DNA of 40,199 bases, taken from the NCBI GenBank assembly GCA_020425695.1, contig JAGQRE010000018.1, positions 1-40,199 of the forward strand, written 5' to 3'. Source of the DNA: Planctomycetota bacterium. GTDB lineage: Bacteria; Planctomycetota; UBA8742; UBA2392. The notes beneath the pieces were generated by a model. The model was given only the letters and a program-made list of their open reading frames with translations, searched no databases and was not told the DNA's origin. Positions 1 through 7,211 of the stretch are shown here, piece after piece; positions within the stretch are counted from its first letter, which is position 1; each line of letters begins with the position of its first letter. The position numbers were made by a program, and so were the translations under genes.

Positions 1-19
1 GGCTCCACACCCACCGGAA

Positions 20-38
20 AAGAGTCCTGAAGACTCTT
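20..38. terminator. Hairpin at window edge, possible terminator
   Basis: A perfect 7-bp stem (AAGAGTC at 20-26, GACTCTT at 32-38) with a 5-nt loop. It probably ends or punctuates a transcript that began before the window. The bases before it (1-7, GGCTCCA) could be the 3' end of a tRNA or tmRNA acceptor, but too little is present to call it. Confidence 0.4.
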
Positions 39-93
39 CTGAGCTTGAGCCCGTACGCGAAGGTTGACGGTAGGCACGACTTGTTCATCATCA

Positions 94-115
94 AGCCCGC
101 TAAGCGGGCTTTCTT
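94..115 (+). terminator. Rho-independent terminator-like hairpin before dapB
   Basis: Stem AGCCCGC (94-100) pairs with GCGGGCT (104-110) around a 3-nt loop and is followed by TTCTT. It ends 12 bases before the dapB start codon, so it either ends an upstream transcript or sits in the dapB leader. The short U-tract makes termination plausible rather than certain. Confidence 0.5.
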
Positions 116-127
116 ACTGGGGTAACC

Positions 128-916
128 ATGGCACTGAAAATTGCACTCAATGGAGCCGGCGGGCGTATGGGACGCCGGATCGCGGATCTGGCCGCCAACG
201 CCGGGCATGAGATTGTAGCGCCCGTTGACCACAAGTTCGTTGGTGACGTTTACGGGTCTGTGATTGCCGACAATCGTCATCGCGCCCAGGTTGCGGAAGC
301 CTACAACGGCGGGGCAGATGTGTTGATCGACTTCAGTCTGCCCGAGGGTTTTCGCGCGCGATTGCAGGAGTGCGTTGCCAACAAGACGCCTTTGGTCTCA
401 GGTACGACTGGGCTGACGGAGGACGATTTCAAGCAGCTCGACGAGGCCGCGAAGGTAATCCCCGTCCTGTGGGCGCCGAACATGAGCGTCGGCGTAAACC
501 TGCTGTTTGCGCTGGCCAGGCAGGCCGCGGCTGCGCTGCCGGAATCCTACGACATTGAGATCGTTGAGATGCACCACCGGCGGAAAGTCGATGCGCCTAG
601 CGGCACGGCCATTGGCTTGCTGAAGGCTGTGTGCGAGGGCAACGGTCGCGATGCCAATGAAGTTGTGCGCCACGGGCGGGAAGGCCATACCGGCGAGCGA
701 ACGCGCAAAGAGATAGGGATGCACGCGTTGCGCGGCGGCGATGTCGTCGGCGACCACACAGTAATGTTCGCCACTGAGGGCGAGCGCATTGAGCTAACGC
801 ACAAGGCCAGCAGCCGCGATACCTTTGCCGGCGGGGCCGTTCGCGCGGCCGAGTGGCTGGCTGGAAAGACGCCGGGGCGCTACGCAATGGCAGAGGTTCT
901 GGGCCTACTCGGCTAA
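128..916 (+). CDS. dapB: 4-hydroxy-tetrahydrodipicolinate reductase
   Basis: DapB reduces hydroxy-tetrahydrodipicolinate with NAD(P)H in the diaminopimelate/lysine pathway, in the cytoplasm. The 262-residue length is normal for the family. The N-terminal Rossmann motif NGAGGRMG lies at residues 8-15. The SGTTG segment and the substrate-binding signature EMHHRRKVDAPSGTA, with the catalytic His-His and Lys, are intact. The C-terminal region (RGGDVVGDHTV, then ELTHKASSRDTFAGGA) is also canonical. The start ATG at 128 is preceded by a G-rich stretch (TGGGGTAACC) rather than a strong Shine-Dalgarno. No other lysine-pathway gene is adjacent. It converges on the regulator gene downstream. Confidence 0.95.
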   Translation: MALKIALNGAGGRMGRRIADLAANAGHEIVAPVDHKFVGDVYGSVIADNRHRAQVAEAYNGGADVLIDFSLPEGFRARLQECVANKTPLVSGTTGLTEDDFKQLDEAAKVIPVLWAPNMSVGVNLLFALARQAAAALPESYDIEIVEMHHRRKVDAPSGTAIGLLKAVCEGNGRDANEVVRHGREGHTGERTRKEIGMHALRGGDVVGDHTVMFATEGERIELTHKASSRDTFAGGAVRAAEWLAGKTPGRYAMAEVLGLLG

Positions 917-967
917 TGGTTGAAGACACAGAGGGGGTCAGACCCCTTTCGTGGGGCGAATTCTCGC

Positions 968-1013
968 TTGACGCTGAGCGTCAAAAGAAGAAGGCCCGGC
1001 ACAAGGCCGGGCC
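968..1013 (-). terminator. Tandem hairpins between convergent dapB and regulator
   Basis: Two perfect stems. TTGACGC/GCGTCAA lies at 968-974/978-984, and the stronger GGCCCGGC/GCCGGGCC at 993-1000/1006-1013. Read on the minus strand, the second stem is followed by TTCTTCTTTT, a good U-tract, so it most likely ends the regulator gene at 1033-1824. The first stem may serve dapB. Confidence 0.65.
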
Positions 1014-1032
1014 CGGAAGGGAGACCCTCTCC

Positions 1033-1824
1033 CTAGGTACCGAAATCTTCATCGTCGTCCGGACCTGCGAGAACGCCACCGTGTGTTGTGCGGTGAGGGT
1101 TCTTTGGCGGGGCCTTTCGCGTCATCTTGTCTTCTTCATCGTCGTCTTTCGGCTCAACGCGTTTAGTCAGCTTGCCGCTGATCTTGCCCGTTGTTGCCCT
1201 ACCCGAAGTGCCGATGATGACCGGGCCGATCAGGTTGACGATGCGTTCAACAAGCCCTTCGACTTCAAAAGGCTTGCTGAGGAAGTCATCAGCGCCGGCG
1301 TCGAGCAGCGAGTCGATCTTCGCCTGATCGCGCTCAGAACTTATGCCGATCACGGCCGTATCGCGAAGCTTCGGAAGGCTGCGCACAGAGCGGCAGACAC
1401 TGGCGCCGGTCATGTCCGCGCCAATCTCAAGTTCGACCAATACGACGTTCGGCTGAAACTTACCGAGCAGATAGCCGGCCTGGAAGGGATCCCGTGCGGC
1501 TTCTACCTGGTATTCGTAATCCCGGAGTGACTTCGCCAAGGTAGCCGCGAACTTGGGGTCCGGATCAAGGATCAGGGCTCGGTTGTTGCGCGAGATCAGC
1601 GACGTCGTCGGCAAGCTGCGCCGGTGACAGAAATCATCCAAATCCTCTTGCGCAATACGTGCGTGCCCACCGGGTGTCCGGTGAATTTTCAGCAAACCCT
1701 TGCGAATGGCCCCGATAATCGTGTTTCGGTGCACATTGCAGATTTTGGCTACTTCGCTTGTGGTGAAATACTTTGTCACGGCCCGCAACTCCGCGGTGAT
1801 GGTAGATTCCCGGATGTCAATCAA
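1033..1824 (-). CDS. Receiver-domain regulator with excisionase-type HTH; Glu at the phospho site
   Basis: A 263-residue predicted transcription factor with an unusual domain order. Residues about 17-68 form a MerR/excisionase-like winged HTH (TTSEVAKICNVHRNTIIGAI, then a GGHARI wing). Residues about 80-198 form a CheY-like receiver. The acidic pair after beta-1 (LDPDP), the switch Ser (GISSE) and the conserved Lys (SKPF) are present. The position normally holding the phosphorylated Asp is Glu131 (VVLVELEI), so the receiver may be locked in an active-like state or signal without phosphorylation. The tail (about 215-263) is charged, low-complexity sequence. A GTG at about residue 17 is an alternative start that would place the HTH at the very N-terminus. 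No kinase is adjacent. Function is inferred from domains only. Confidence 0.8.
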   Translation of the reverse strand: MIDIRESTITAELRAVTKYFTTSEVAKICNVHRNTIIGAIRKGLLKIHRTPGGHARIAQEDLDDFCHRRSLPTTSLISRNNRALILDPDPKFAATLAKSLRDYEYQVEAARDPFQAGYLLGKFQPNVVLVELEIGADMTGASVCRSVRSLPKLRDTAVIGISSERDQAKIDSLLDAGADDFLSKPFEVEGLVERIVNLIGPVIIGTSGRATTGKISGKLTKRVEPKDDDEEDKMTRKAPPKNPHRTTHGGVLAGPDDDEDFGT

Positions 1825-2091
1825 TCGTGTAAGTCGCGATTGTATTGTTATTTGCCCGCAAGTCGATGCAAAAGGTTGCGTAAACTGAAACAGCGGTAGC
1901 AGAAATGGGCAATTCGTTCGATACGTAACCTTTGTGGAAACCGCTACTTACGAATGCACATCAATCAACCTAGATCGCACACACCGCGGCAAATGCCCTG
2001 CCGCTTCGGTGTCTGATAATCCTCAGTTGCACATAGTGCACTTTACCCCATGGATGCGCCTGCGGCAAACTGCATCGCCGAAAATGTGCGT

Positions 2092-4740
2092 TTACTCCCG
2101 CGAAAGGTCCTTGAGCCGCAACAACTCCGCGAGTGCCTGCTCAGGCGTAATGCTTGAAGTGTCTAGCTCGGTGAGTGCTTTCAGTGCGCGATTCTCAGCC
2201 ACTGAGAAGAGGCTCAGTTGCACCTGCTTTGGTCGCTTCAGGTTTGGCCCACCGGCTGGCTTGTCTTTTAGAACCTTGCCCGACAACACCGGGCTGTCCG
2301 CTTCCAGCTTGGCAAGAATCGACTTCGAGCGCGTAACGACTTCCAGCGGAATGCCCGCGAGCTTCGCCACGTGAATTCCGTAGCTGCGGTCCGCACCGCC
2401 CTCCGCGATCTGGTGTAGGAAGATCAGTTCGTCGTTCCACTCGCGAACGACCACGTTCAAGTTGGACACGCCGCCAAACTGCAAGGCCAGTTGGGTCAGT
2501 TCATGGTAGTGGGTGGCAAAGAACGTTCGGGACTTGAGGCTCTGCAGCAGAAACTCGCTAACTGCCCACGCGATGCTCACGCCGTCAAACGTGCTCGTGC
2601 CGCGCCCGACTTCATCAAGAACTATCAGTGATCTGTTGGTTGCATGGTTCAGGATGTTCGCCGTCTCGGCCATCTCCACCATGAACGTGCTTTGGCCTTT
2701 TCCGATGTCATCGGCGCTGCCCAGTCGGGTGAAGATGCGATCCACGGCGCCGATGACGCACTGGCTTGCGGGCACGAAGCTACCAGCCTGGGCCAGCAGC
2801 ACCGACAGCGCCACCGTGCGTACGTAGGTGCTTTTGCCGGCCATGTTCGGGCCTGTAACGATGGCCATGGTAGTGCCGTGTTCCAGCAGCGCGTCGTTGG
2901 GTACGCACTTGCCTGGGTCCAGCGTTTGTTCAAGCACGGGGTGACGAGCCTGAACCAGCCGCAGTTCAGTCGATTCCTCAATGACGGGGCGGCACCAGCC
3001 GCGGTCGCTTGCGACCAGCGCCAACCCACCGATGGCGTCGACCAGCGCAACCAGCCGGGCCGTGGCTGTCAGCCGGTTGCTGTGGTTGGTCAACTCGTCG
3101 CGCAGGGCTGTAAACAGTTGCGTCTCAAGCGCCAGAATTCGCTTCTCGGCGTTCAGGATGCGAGATTCGTAGTCCTTCAGTTCGGGTGTGATGTAACGTT
3201 CAGCGGCCTTCAGCGTCTGTTTCCGTATGTAGTGCGGCGGAACTTTGCCGGTGTGAGCGTGGGTGACTTCAATGTAATAACCGAAGACATTGTTGAAGCC
3301 CACTTTCAACGAGGGGATGCCCGTCGTCTCGGCCTCCTGTTCCTGGAAACGCGTCATCCAGGACTTGCCGTCGCGCCCGAGCGCCCGTAGTTCGTCCAGC
3401 TCTTCGCTGACGCCGGCGCGTATGATGCCCCCGTCCTTGATCGTGACCGGTGGGTCGTCACTCAACCGATCTTCCAGCAACAGTCGCAGGTCAGACAGGG
3501 CATCCAATTGCTCCCCGGCGTAAGCCAGCAGGCTGCACTCGGTACCGCTTAATGCGCCACGGAGCATCGGCAGGCGTTGCAGCGCGAGGCGTAGACCACC
3601 GAGATCGCGCGGGGTGACTCTGGCCGTACCAAGCCGCCCAGCCAGTCGCTCCATGTCCGGCAGCCCTTGCATTGCCTCGCGCAGCAGGTTCAGACGCCGG
3701 GGTGTGTGTACCAGTTCGTCCACGGCCGCATGTCTGGCTGCGATCTTTCGCGTGTCAGTTAGCGGGGCGACAAGCCACGCCCGCAACTCGCGCGCGCCCA
3801 TGGCGGTCTGCGTTCGGTCAACGCAATCCAGCAGGCTGCCGCTGCGCTTGCCGTCGCGCAGCGTGTGGGTCACTTCAAGCGCGTCCAGCGTTGCGCGGTC
3901 GAGGGCCATCACGTCTCGGTGATTGAAGCGCTCCAGCGTACGAATATGAGCGATCTTCCCGCGCTGGTTCTCATACAGGTAAAGCAAGAGCGCACCCGCG
4001 GCCGAGAGCTCCGGGGCTTTCTCGGTTTCAAACCCAAAGCCCTGCAGTGTTTGCACGCCAAACTGCCGGTGTAATTCTTCGACGGCTCGCTTGTTGTCGA
4101 AGCTGAAGTCGGCAGCTGCGGTCACGCTTGCCCGCGTGCTCTGCCGAAACTCAACCAGCTTCTCACGGTCACTGACCCACAGCTTTTCGGGCAAAAGCAA
4201 CTCAGCCGGCTCAAGACGCGCGAGCGCCGCCGACAACTGGTGCTCGGGCATTGAAGTACACAGAAACTGCCCGGTGCTGAGTTCGGCCCATGCCAGACCG
4301 CCTTCGTGCTTGCCCTTGGGCGGAAGCCAGGCTGCAATGATGCTCGCCTTCCGTGCGTCGAGCAGCGATTCCTCAAGCACGGTCCCGGGCGTGATTACCC
4401 GCGTAACTTCGCGCTTGACCAACCCCTTCGCTTCTGACGGGTCTTCGACCTGTTCGCAGATGACGACGCGCAGCCCGCTTTCCAACAGGCGCGGCAAGTG
4501 TTGGTCCAGTGCGCGAAGCGGGAAACCGGCCATCGAGATCGGGTTGCCGTGGCTGTCGTCGCCGCGTGTGGTCAGCGTGATGCCTAGAGTGTCAGCGAGC
4601 TGTTTGGCGTCTTCGAAGAAGGTCTCGTAGAAGTCACCCATCTGGTAAAGCAACAGCGCGCCCGCGTGGGCATCTTTCAGCTCGCGGTACTGCTTCATCG
4701 CCGGCGAATCTTCACCCTTCCCTGCCATGTCGAGAAACAT
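2092..4740 (-). CDS. mutS: DNA mismatch repair ATPase MutS
   Basis: MutS recognises mismatches and small loops and starts methyl-independent or MutL-dependent repair. The 882-residue protein has the full set of MutS-I domains. The mismatch-binding motif appears as GDFYE near residue 35. A central lever/clamp region follows. The ABC-type ATPase has Walker A TGPNMAGKST near residue 627, signature STFMVEMAETANIL, Walker B LIVLDEVGRGTST and switch His ATHYHEL. A C-terminal dimerisation tail ends with TPEQALAELLRLKDL, as in beta-clamp-linked MutS. The first ATG (4740) has no clear Shine-Dalgarno; the Met at residue 5 is an alternative. mutL is not in the window. It is divergent from the TPR-sulfotransferase. 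Confidence 0.97.
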   Translation of the reverse strand: MFLDMAGKGEDSPAMKQYRELKDAHAGALLLYQMGDFYETFFEDAKQLADTLGITLTTRGDDSHGNPISMAGFPLRALDQHLPRLLESGLRVVICEQVEDPSEAKGLVKREVTRVITPGTVLEESLLDARKASIIAAWLPPKGKHEGGLAWAELSTGQFLCTSMPEHQLSAALARLEPAELLLPEKLWVSDREKLVEFRQSTRASVTAAADFSFDNKRAVEELHRQFGVQTLQGFGFETEKAPELSAAGALLLYLYENQRGKIAHIRTLERFNHRDVMALDRATLDALEVTHTLRDGKRSGSLLDCVDRTQTAMGARELRAWLVAPLTDTRKIAARHAAVDELVHTPRRLNLLREAMQGLPDMERLAGRLGTARVTPRDLGGLRLALQRLPMLRGALSGTECSLLAYAGEQLDALSDLRLLLEDRLSDDPPVTIKDGGIIRAGVSEELDELRALGRDGKSWMTRFQEQEAETTGIPSLKVGFNNVFGYYIEVTHAHTGKVPPHYIRKQTLKAAERYITPELKDYESRILNAEKRILALETQLFTALRDELTNHSNRLTATARLVALVDAIGGLALVASDRGWCRPVIEESTELRLVQARHPVLEQTLDPGKCVPNDALLEHGTTMAIVTGPNMAGKSTYVRTVALSVLLAQAGSFVPASQCVIGAVDRIFTRLGSADDIGKGQSTFMVEMAETANILNHATNRSLIVLDEVGRGTSTFDGVSIAWAVSEFLLQSLKSRTFFATHYHELTQLALQFGGVSNLNVVVREWNDELIFLHQIAEGGADRSYGIHVAKLAGIPLEVVTRSKSILAKLEADSPVLSGKVLKDKPAGGPNLKRPKQVQLSLFSVAENRALKALTELDTSSITPEQALAELLRLKDLSRE

Positions 4741-4899
4741 CGGGCTCTCGGGCTATGCCGTCAAGCCTTGGCATTCTTTTGTGGATAGACGAGCCGGCAC
4801 GCAGTTCACCCAGTACTTGTTCCCTGCGCGAAAGTTGCAAGGTTTGGTGCCTCCGTTTGTATGTTGTTGCGATAGTTGCTACGAACGAAGGGACTCTGC

Positions 4900-7095
4900 A
4901 TGACCGAGACTGCCGCGCAGCTTCAGCAAGCGATGACGCTGCACCGAGCTGGCAAACTCAATGAAGCCGAGGCGGCCTACGCGGCTTTGCCTGACGGTGC
5001 ACCGGAGCACGTTGATGCAGTGCATCTTCGCGGCGTACTGGCATTGCAGCGCGGCAACGCTACCCAGGCCATCGACCTGATCAAACAAGCGATCCAAATA
5101 CGCAACGACGTGCCCGCCATGCACTCAAACATCGCTGAGGCCTATCGCGCGGCTGGGAAGCTGAATGACGCCATCGCCCACGCCCGGACGGCGCTGCAAC
5201 TTGACCCGAACTATCACGCGTGTCGTGGCAATCTGGGTCTCGCCCTCGCGGCTGTTGGCGACTTGAAAGAAGCCGAGAAAGAACTGCGCAAAGTAATCGA
5301 AGCCGAGCCTCGCAATGCCATGGCCTGGAACAATCTGGGCAACGTTTTGCGAATGGCGAAACAGCAGGACTCAGCGCTTGCCGCCACCAACAAGGCCGTG
5401 CAGCTTGAGCCGACCAACCCTGAGTTCTTGAGTAATCTGGGACAATTGCTGGTTGAAGACGGGGACTTTGAAGAAGCCCGCCAGCGCCTTGAGAACGCCG
5501 TAAAGCTCGCGCCACGCCTGCCTGCCGCGCGCAATAATCTGGGGAACCTCTACCGCGAACTCGGGTTGCTGGACGAAGCTGCCCATCAATATGACGAGGC
5601 GTTGAAACTACAGCCTACGCTTGCAGTCACGCACAATAATCAGGGCCAGTTGTTTCAACAGCGAGGCGAGTATGAGGCCGCTTTCGGCTGGTACCAGAAG
5701 TCCTTGCAGCTGAACCCGAACGACGTGAAGACGCTGTGTAACTTTGCGAGCGCGTTGTCTGAAGTCGAGCGCAAGGATGACGCAACAAAGCTCTATCACG
5801 CTGCATTGAAGCTTGACCCACAGTGCGCCACGGCCATGTGCGGTATCGGCAGCGGGCTCAGGAGAGATGCAAACATTGAAGAGGCACGCGAGTATTTTGA
5901 GCGGGCCGTCGCAGCAGAGCCATCAAGCTCTGGCGGGCACTTGGGGCTCGCCGGTGTGCTATCTGAGTTGGGCAAATTCGACGAAGCCGAGCGTGAGATT
6001 CGCGAAGCAATTCGCCTGGAAAAGGCACCGGCTGCCGCGTACGAGCTCCTTGCCAGCACGCTGCGCAAGAAGCTGCCGGAAAAAGATTATGCACGGATGA
6101 AAGAGATACTGTCTGAGCTGAAGGGAACGCGCCCGCGTGCCCGCGCGGGTTTGCTGTTCGGCCTGGGAGTCTATGGCGACCAGACGGGAAAATTCGAAGA
6201 AGCGGCGGCTTCGCTTGATGAAGCGAACCAGCTCGAAGGCGAGTCTCTGGTCAAACGAGGTTTGAATTACGAGCCCGAGCAGCACACGGAGTGGATCGAC
6301 AGCATGATCCGCGAGTTCAACCCAGAGCACTTTGAGCGCGTCAAAGGCTGGGGGCTGGATACCGAAGTACCAGTGTTTGTTTTGGGGCTGCCGCGTTCGG
6401 GCACGACGCTGGCCGAGCAAGTGCTCGCCAGCCACGCGAAAGTATTCGGCGCTGATGAGTTACGGCTGGCTCGCGAGTCCATGCTTTCTGTGCCGGGGGT
6501 ACTTGGGCTAAGTGATTCAGTGCCGGATTGCATTCCCAAGCTCACGCAGCAAGCGGTTCAGCAGATTGCGGAAGATCATCTTCAGAAGCTGCGTGCACGA
6601 GCACCCGAGGCAGAGCGCATCGTCGACAAGATGCCCGAGAACTACGTCAACATCGGCATGATCGTCACGATGTTCCCGAACGCCCGAATTATCCACATGC
6701 AGCGCGACTTCCGCGACGTGGCTACATCATGCTGGAACGTCCATTTCGGCCAGATTCGCTGGGCTAACGACAAACAGCACATTCTGTCGCACTTCGCCAA
6801 TTACAAGCGCATCATGCAGCATTGGCACGAGGTTCTGCCCGGGCGGATTCTCGACTTGCCCTATGCTGCCATGGTAGATGATCTTGAGACTCAGGCACGG
6901 CGGGTGCTCGATTTCTGCGGGCTTGAGTGGGACCCGGCCTGCCTTGAGTTCCACAAAACCGAGCGCACGGTACGCACGGCCAGCCTCGCGCAGGTGCGCC
7001 AGCCGCTTTACAAGAAGGCCGTTGAGCGCTGGCGCAATTACGAGCCCTGGTGGGGCGACTGGTACCGGCAACTTGACGAAATCCAGTCAGGATGA
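4900..7095 (+). CDS. TPR-repeat protein fused to a sulfotransferase domain
   Basis: The protein has 731 residues. About the first 400 residues are tandem tetratricopeptide repeats (recurrent NNLGN..R..G....A...Y..A..L.P pattern). The C-terminal 250 residues form a PAPS-dependent sulfotransferase (Sulfotransfer_3-like). The 5'-phosphosulfate loop is GLPRSGTTLAEQ near residue 495, and the 3'-phosphate motif region is IIHMQRDFRDVATSCW. Such fusions are common in planctomycetes and some proteobacteria; their acceptor (protein, glycan or lipid) is generally unknown. No signal peptide is visible, so a cytoplasmic location is expected. The start at 4900 is chosen over the upstream in-frame TTG at 4876 because GAAGGGA lies 6-12 bases before it. 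The acceptor cannot be inferred from the neighbours. Confidence 0.9.
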   Translation: MTETAAQLQQAMTLHRAGKLNEAEAAYAALPDGAPEHVDAVHLRGVLALQRGNATQAIDLIKQAIQIRNDVPAMHSNIAEAYRAAGKLNDAIAHARTALQLDPNYHACRGNLGLALAAVGDLKEAEKELRKVIEAEPRNAMAWNNLGNVLRMAKQQDSALAATNKAVQLEPTNPEFLSNLGQLLVEDGDFEEARQRLENAVKLAPRLPAARNNLGNLYRELGLLDEAAHQYDEALKLQPTLAVTHNNQGQLFQQRGEYEAAFGWYQKSLQLNPNDVKTLCNFASALSEVERKDDATKLYHAALKLDPQCATAMCGIGSGLRRDANIEEAREYFERAVAAEPSSSGGHLGLAGVLSELGKFDEAEREIREAIRLEKAPAAAYELLASTLRKKLPEKDYARMKEILSELKGTRPRARAGLLFGLGVYGDQTGKFEEAAASLDEANQLEGESLVKRGLNYEPEQHTEWIDSMIREFNPEHFERVKGWGLDTEVPVFVLGLPRSGTTLAEQVLASHAKVFGADELRLARESMLSVPGVLGLSDSVPDCIPKLTQQAVQQIAEDHLQKLRARAPEAERIVDKMPENYVNIGMIVTMFPNARIIHMQRDFRDVATSCWNVHFGQIRWANDKQHILSHFANYKRIMQHWHEVLPGRILDLPYAAMVDDLETQARRVLDFCGLEWDPACLEFHKTERTVRTASLAQVRQPLYKKAVERWRNYEPWWGDWYRQLDEIQSG

Positions 7096-7144
7096 GCCCT
7101 GCGTCACGCCTCCGTCACCGGGGAGGGGAATGTTTGTGTATAGC

Positions 7145-7172
7145 TTGACAGCCTTTTAGTGAGGGCTAGATT
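7145..7172 (+). promoter_or_regulatory. Sigma70-like promoter for the HEAT protein gene
   Basis: A perfect -35 hexamer TTGACA (7145-7150), a 16-bp spacer and a -10-like TAGATT (7167-7172) lie about 40 bases before the start codon at 7212. The gene also has a strong AAGGAG ribosome-binding site just upstream. The assignment is by consensus match only. Confidence 0.55.
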
Positions 7173-7211
7173 GAGCTTTCTGCCAGCACCCCCCTGAAGG
7201 AGTTTTCACAA

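Noticed and set aside
1..19. 3' end of a tRNA or tmRNA (GGCTCCA)
   Set aside because: Only seven bases could belong to an acceptor stem; nothing else of the RNA is in the window.
853..1530. Open frame of 225 codons on the plus strand
   Set aside because: It runs antisense to the HTH-receiver gene, has no recognisable domain and overlaps the dapB end; the regulator on the minus strand is clearly real.
1825..2091. Hidden gene in the 267-base gap between the regulator and mutS
   Set aside because: No frame with a start, ribosome-binding site and family likeness; it probably holds the regulator promoter.
2644..3390. Open frame of 248 codons antisense to mutS
   Set aside because: Shadow of a strongly conserved mutS; the composition is that of a complementary frame in GC-rich DNA.
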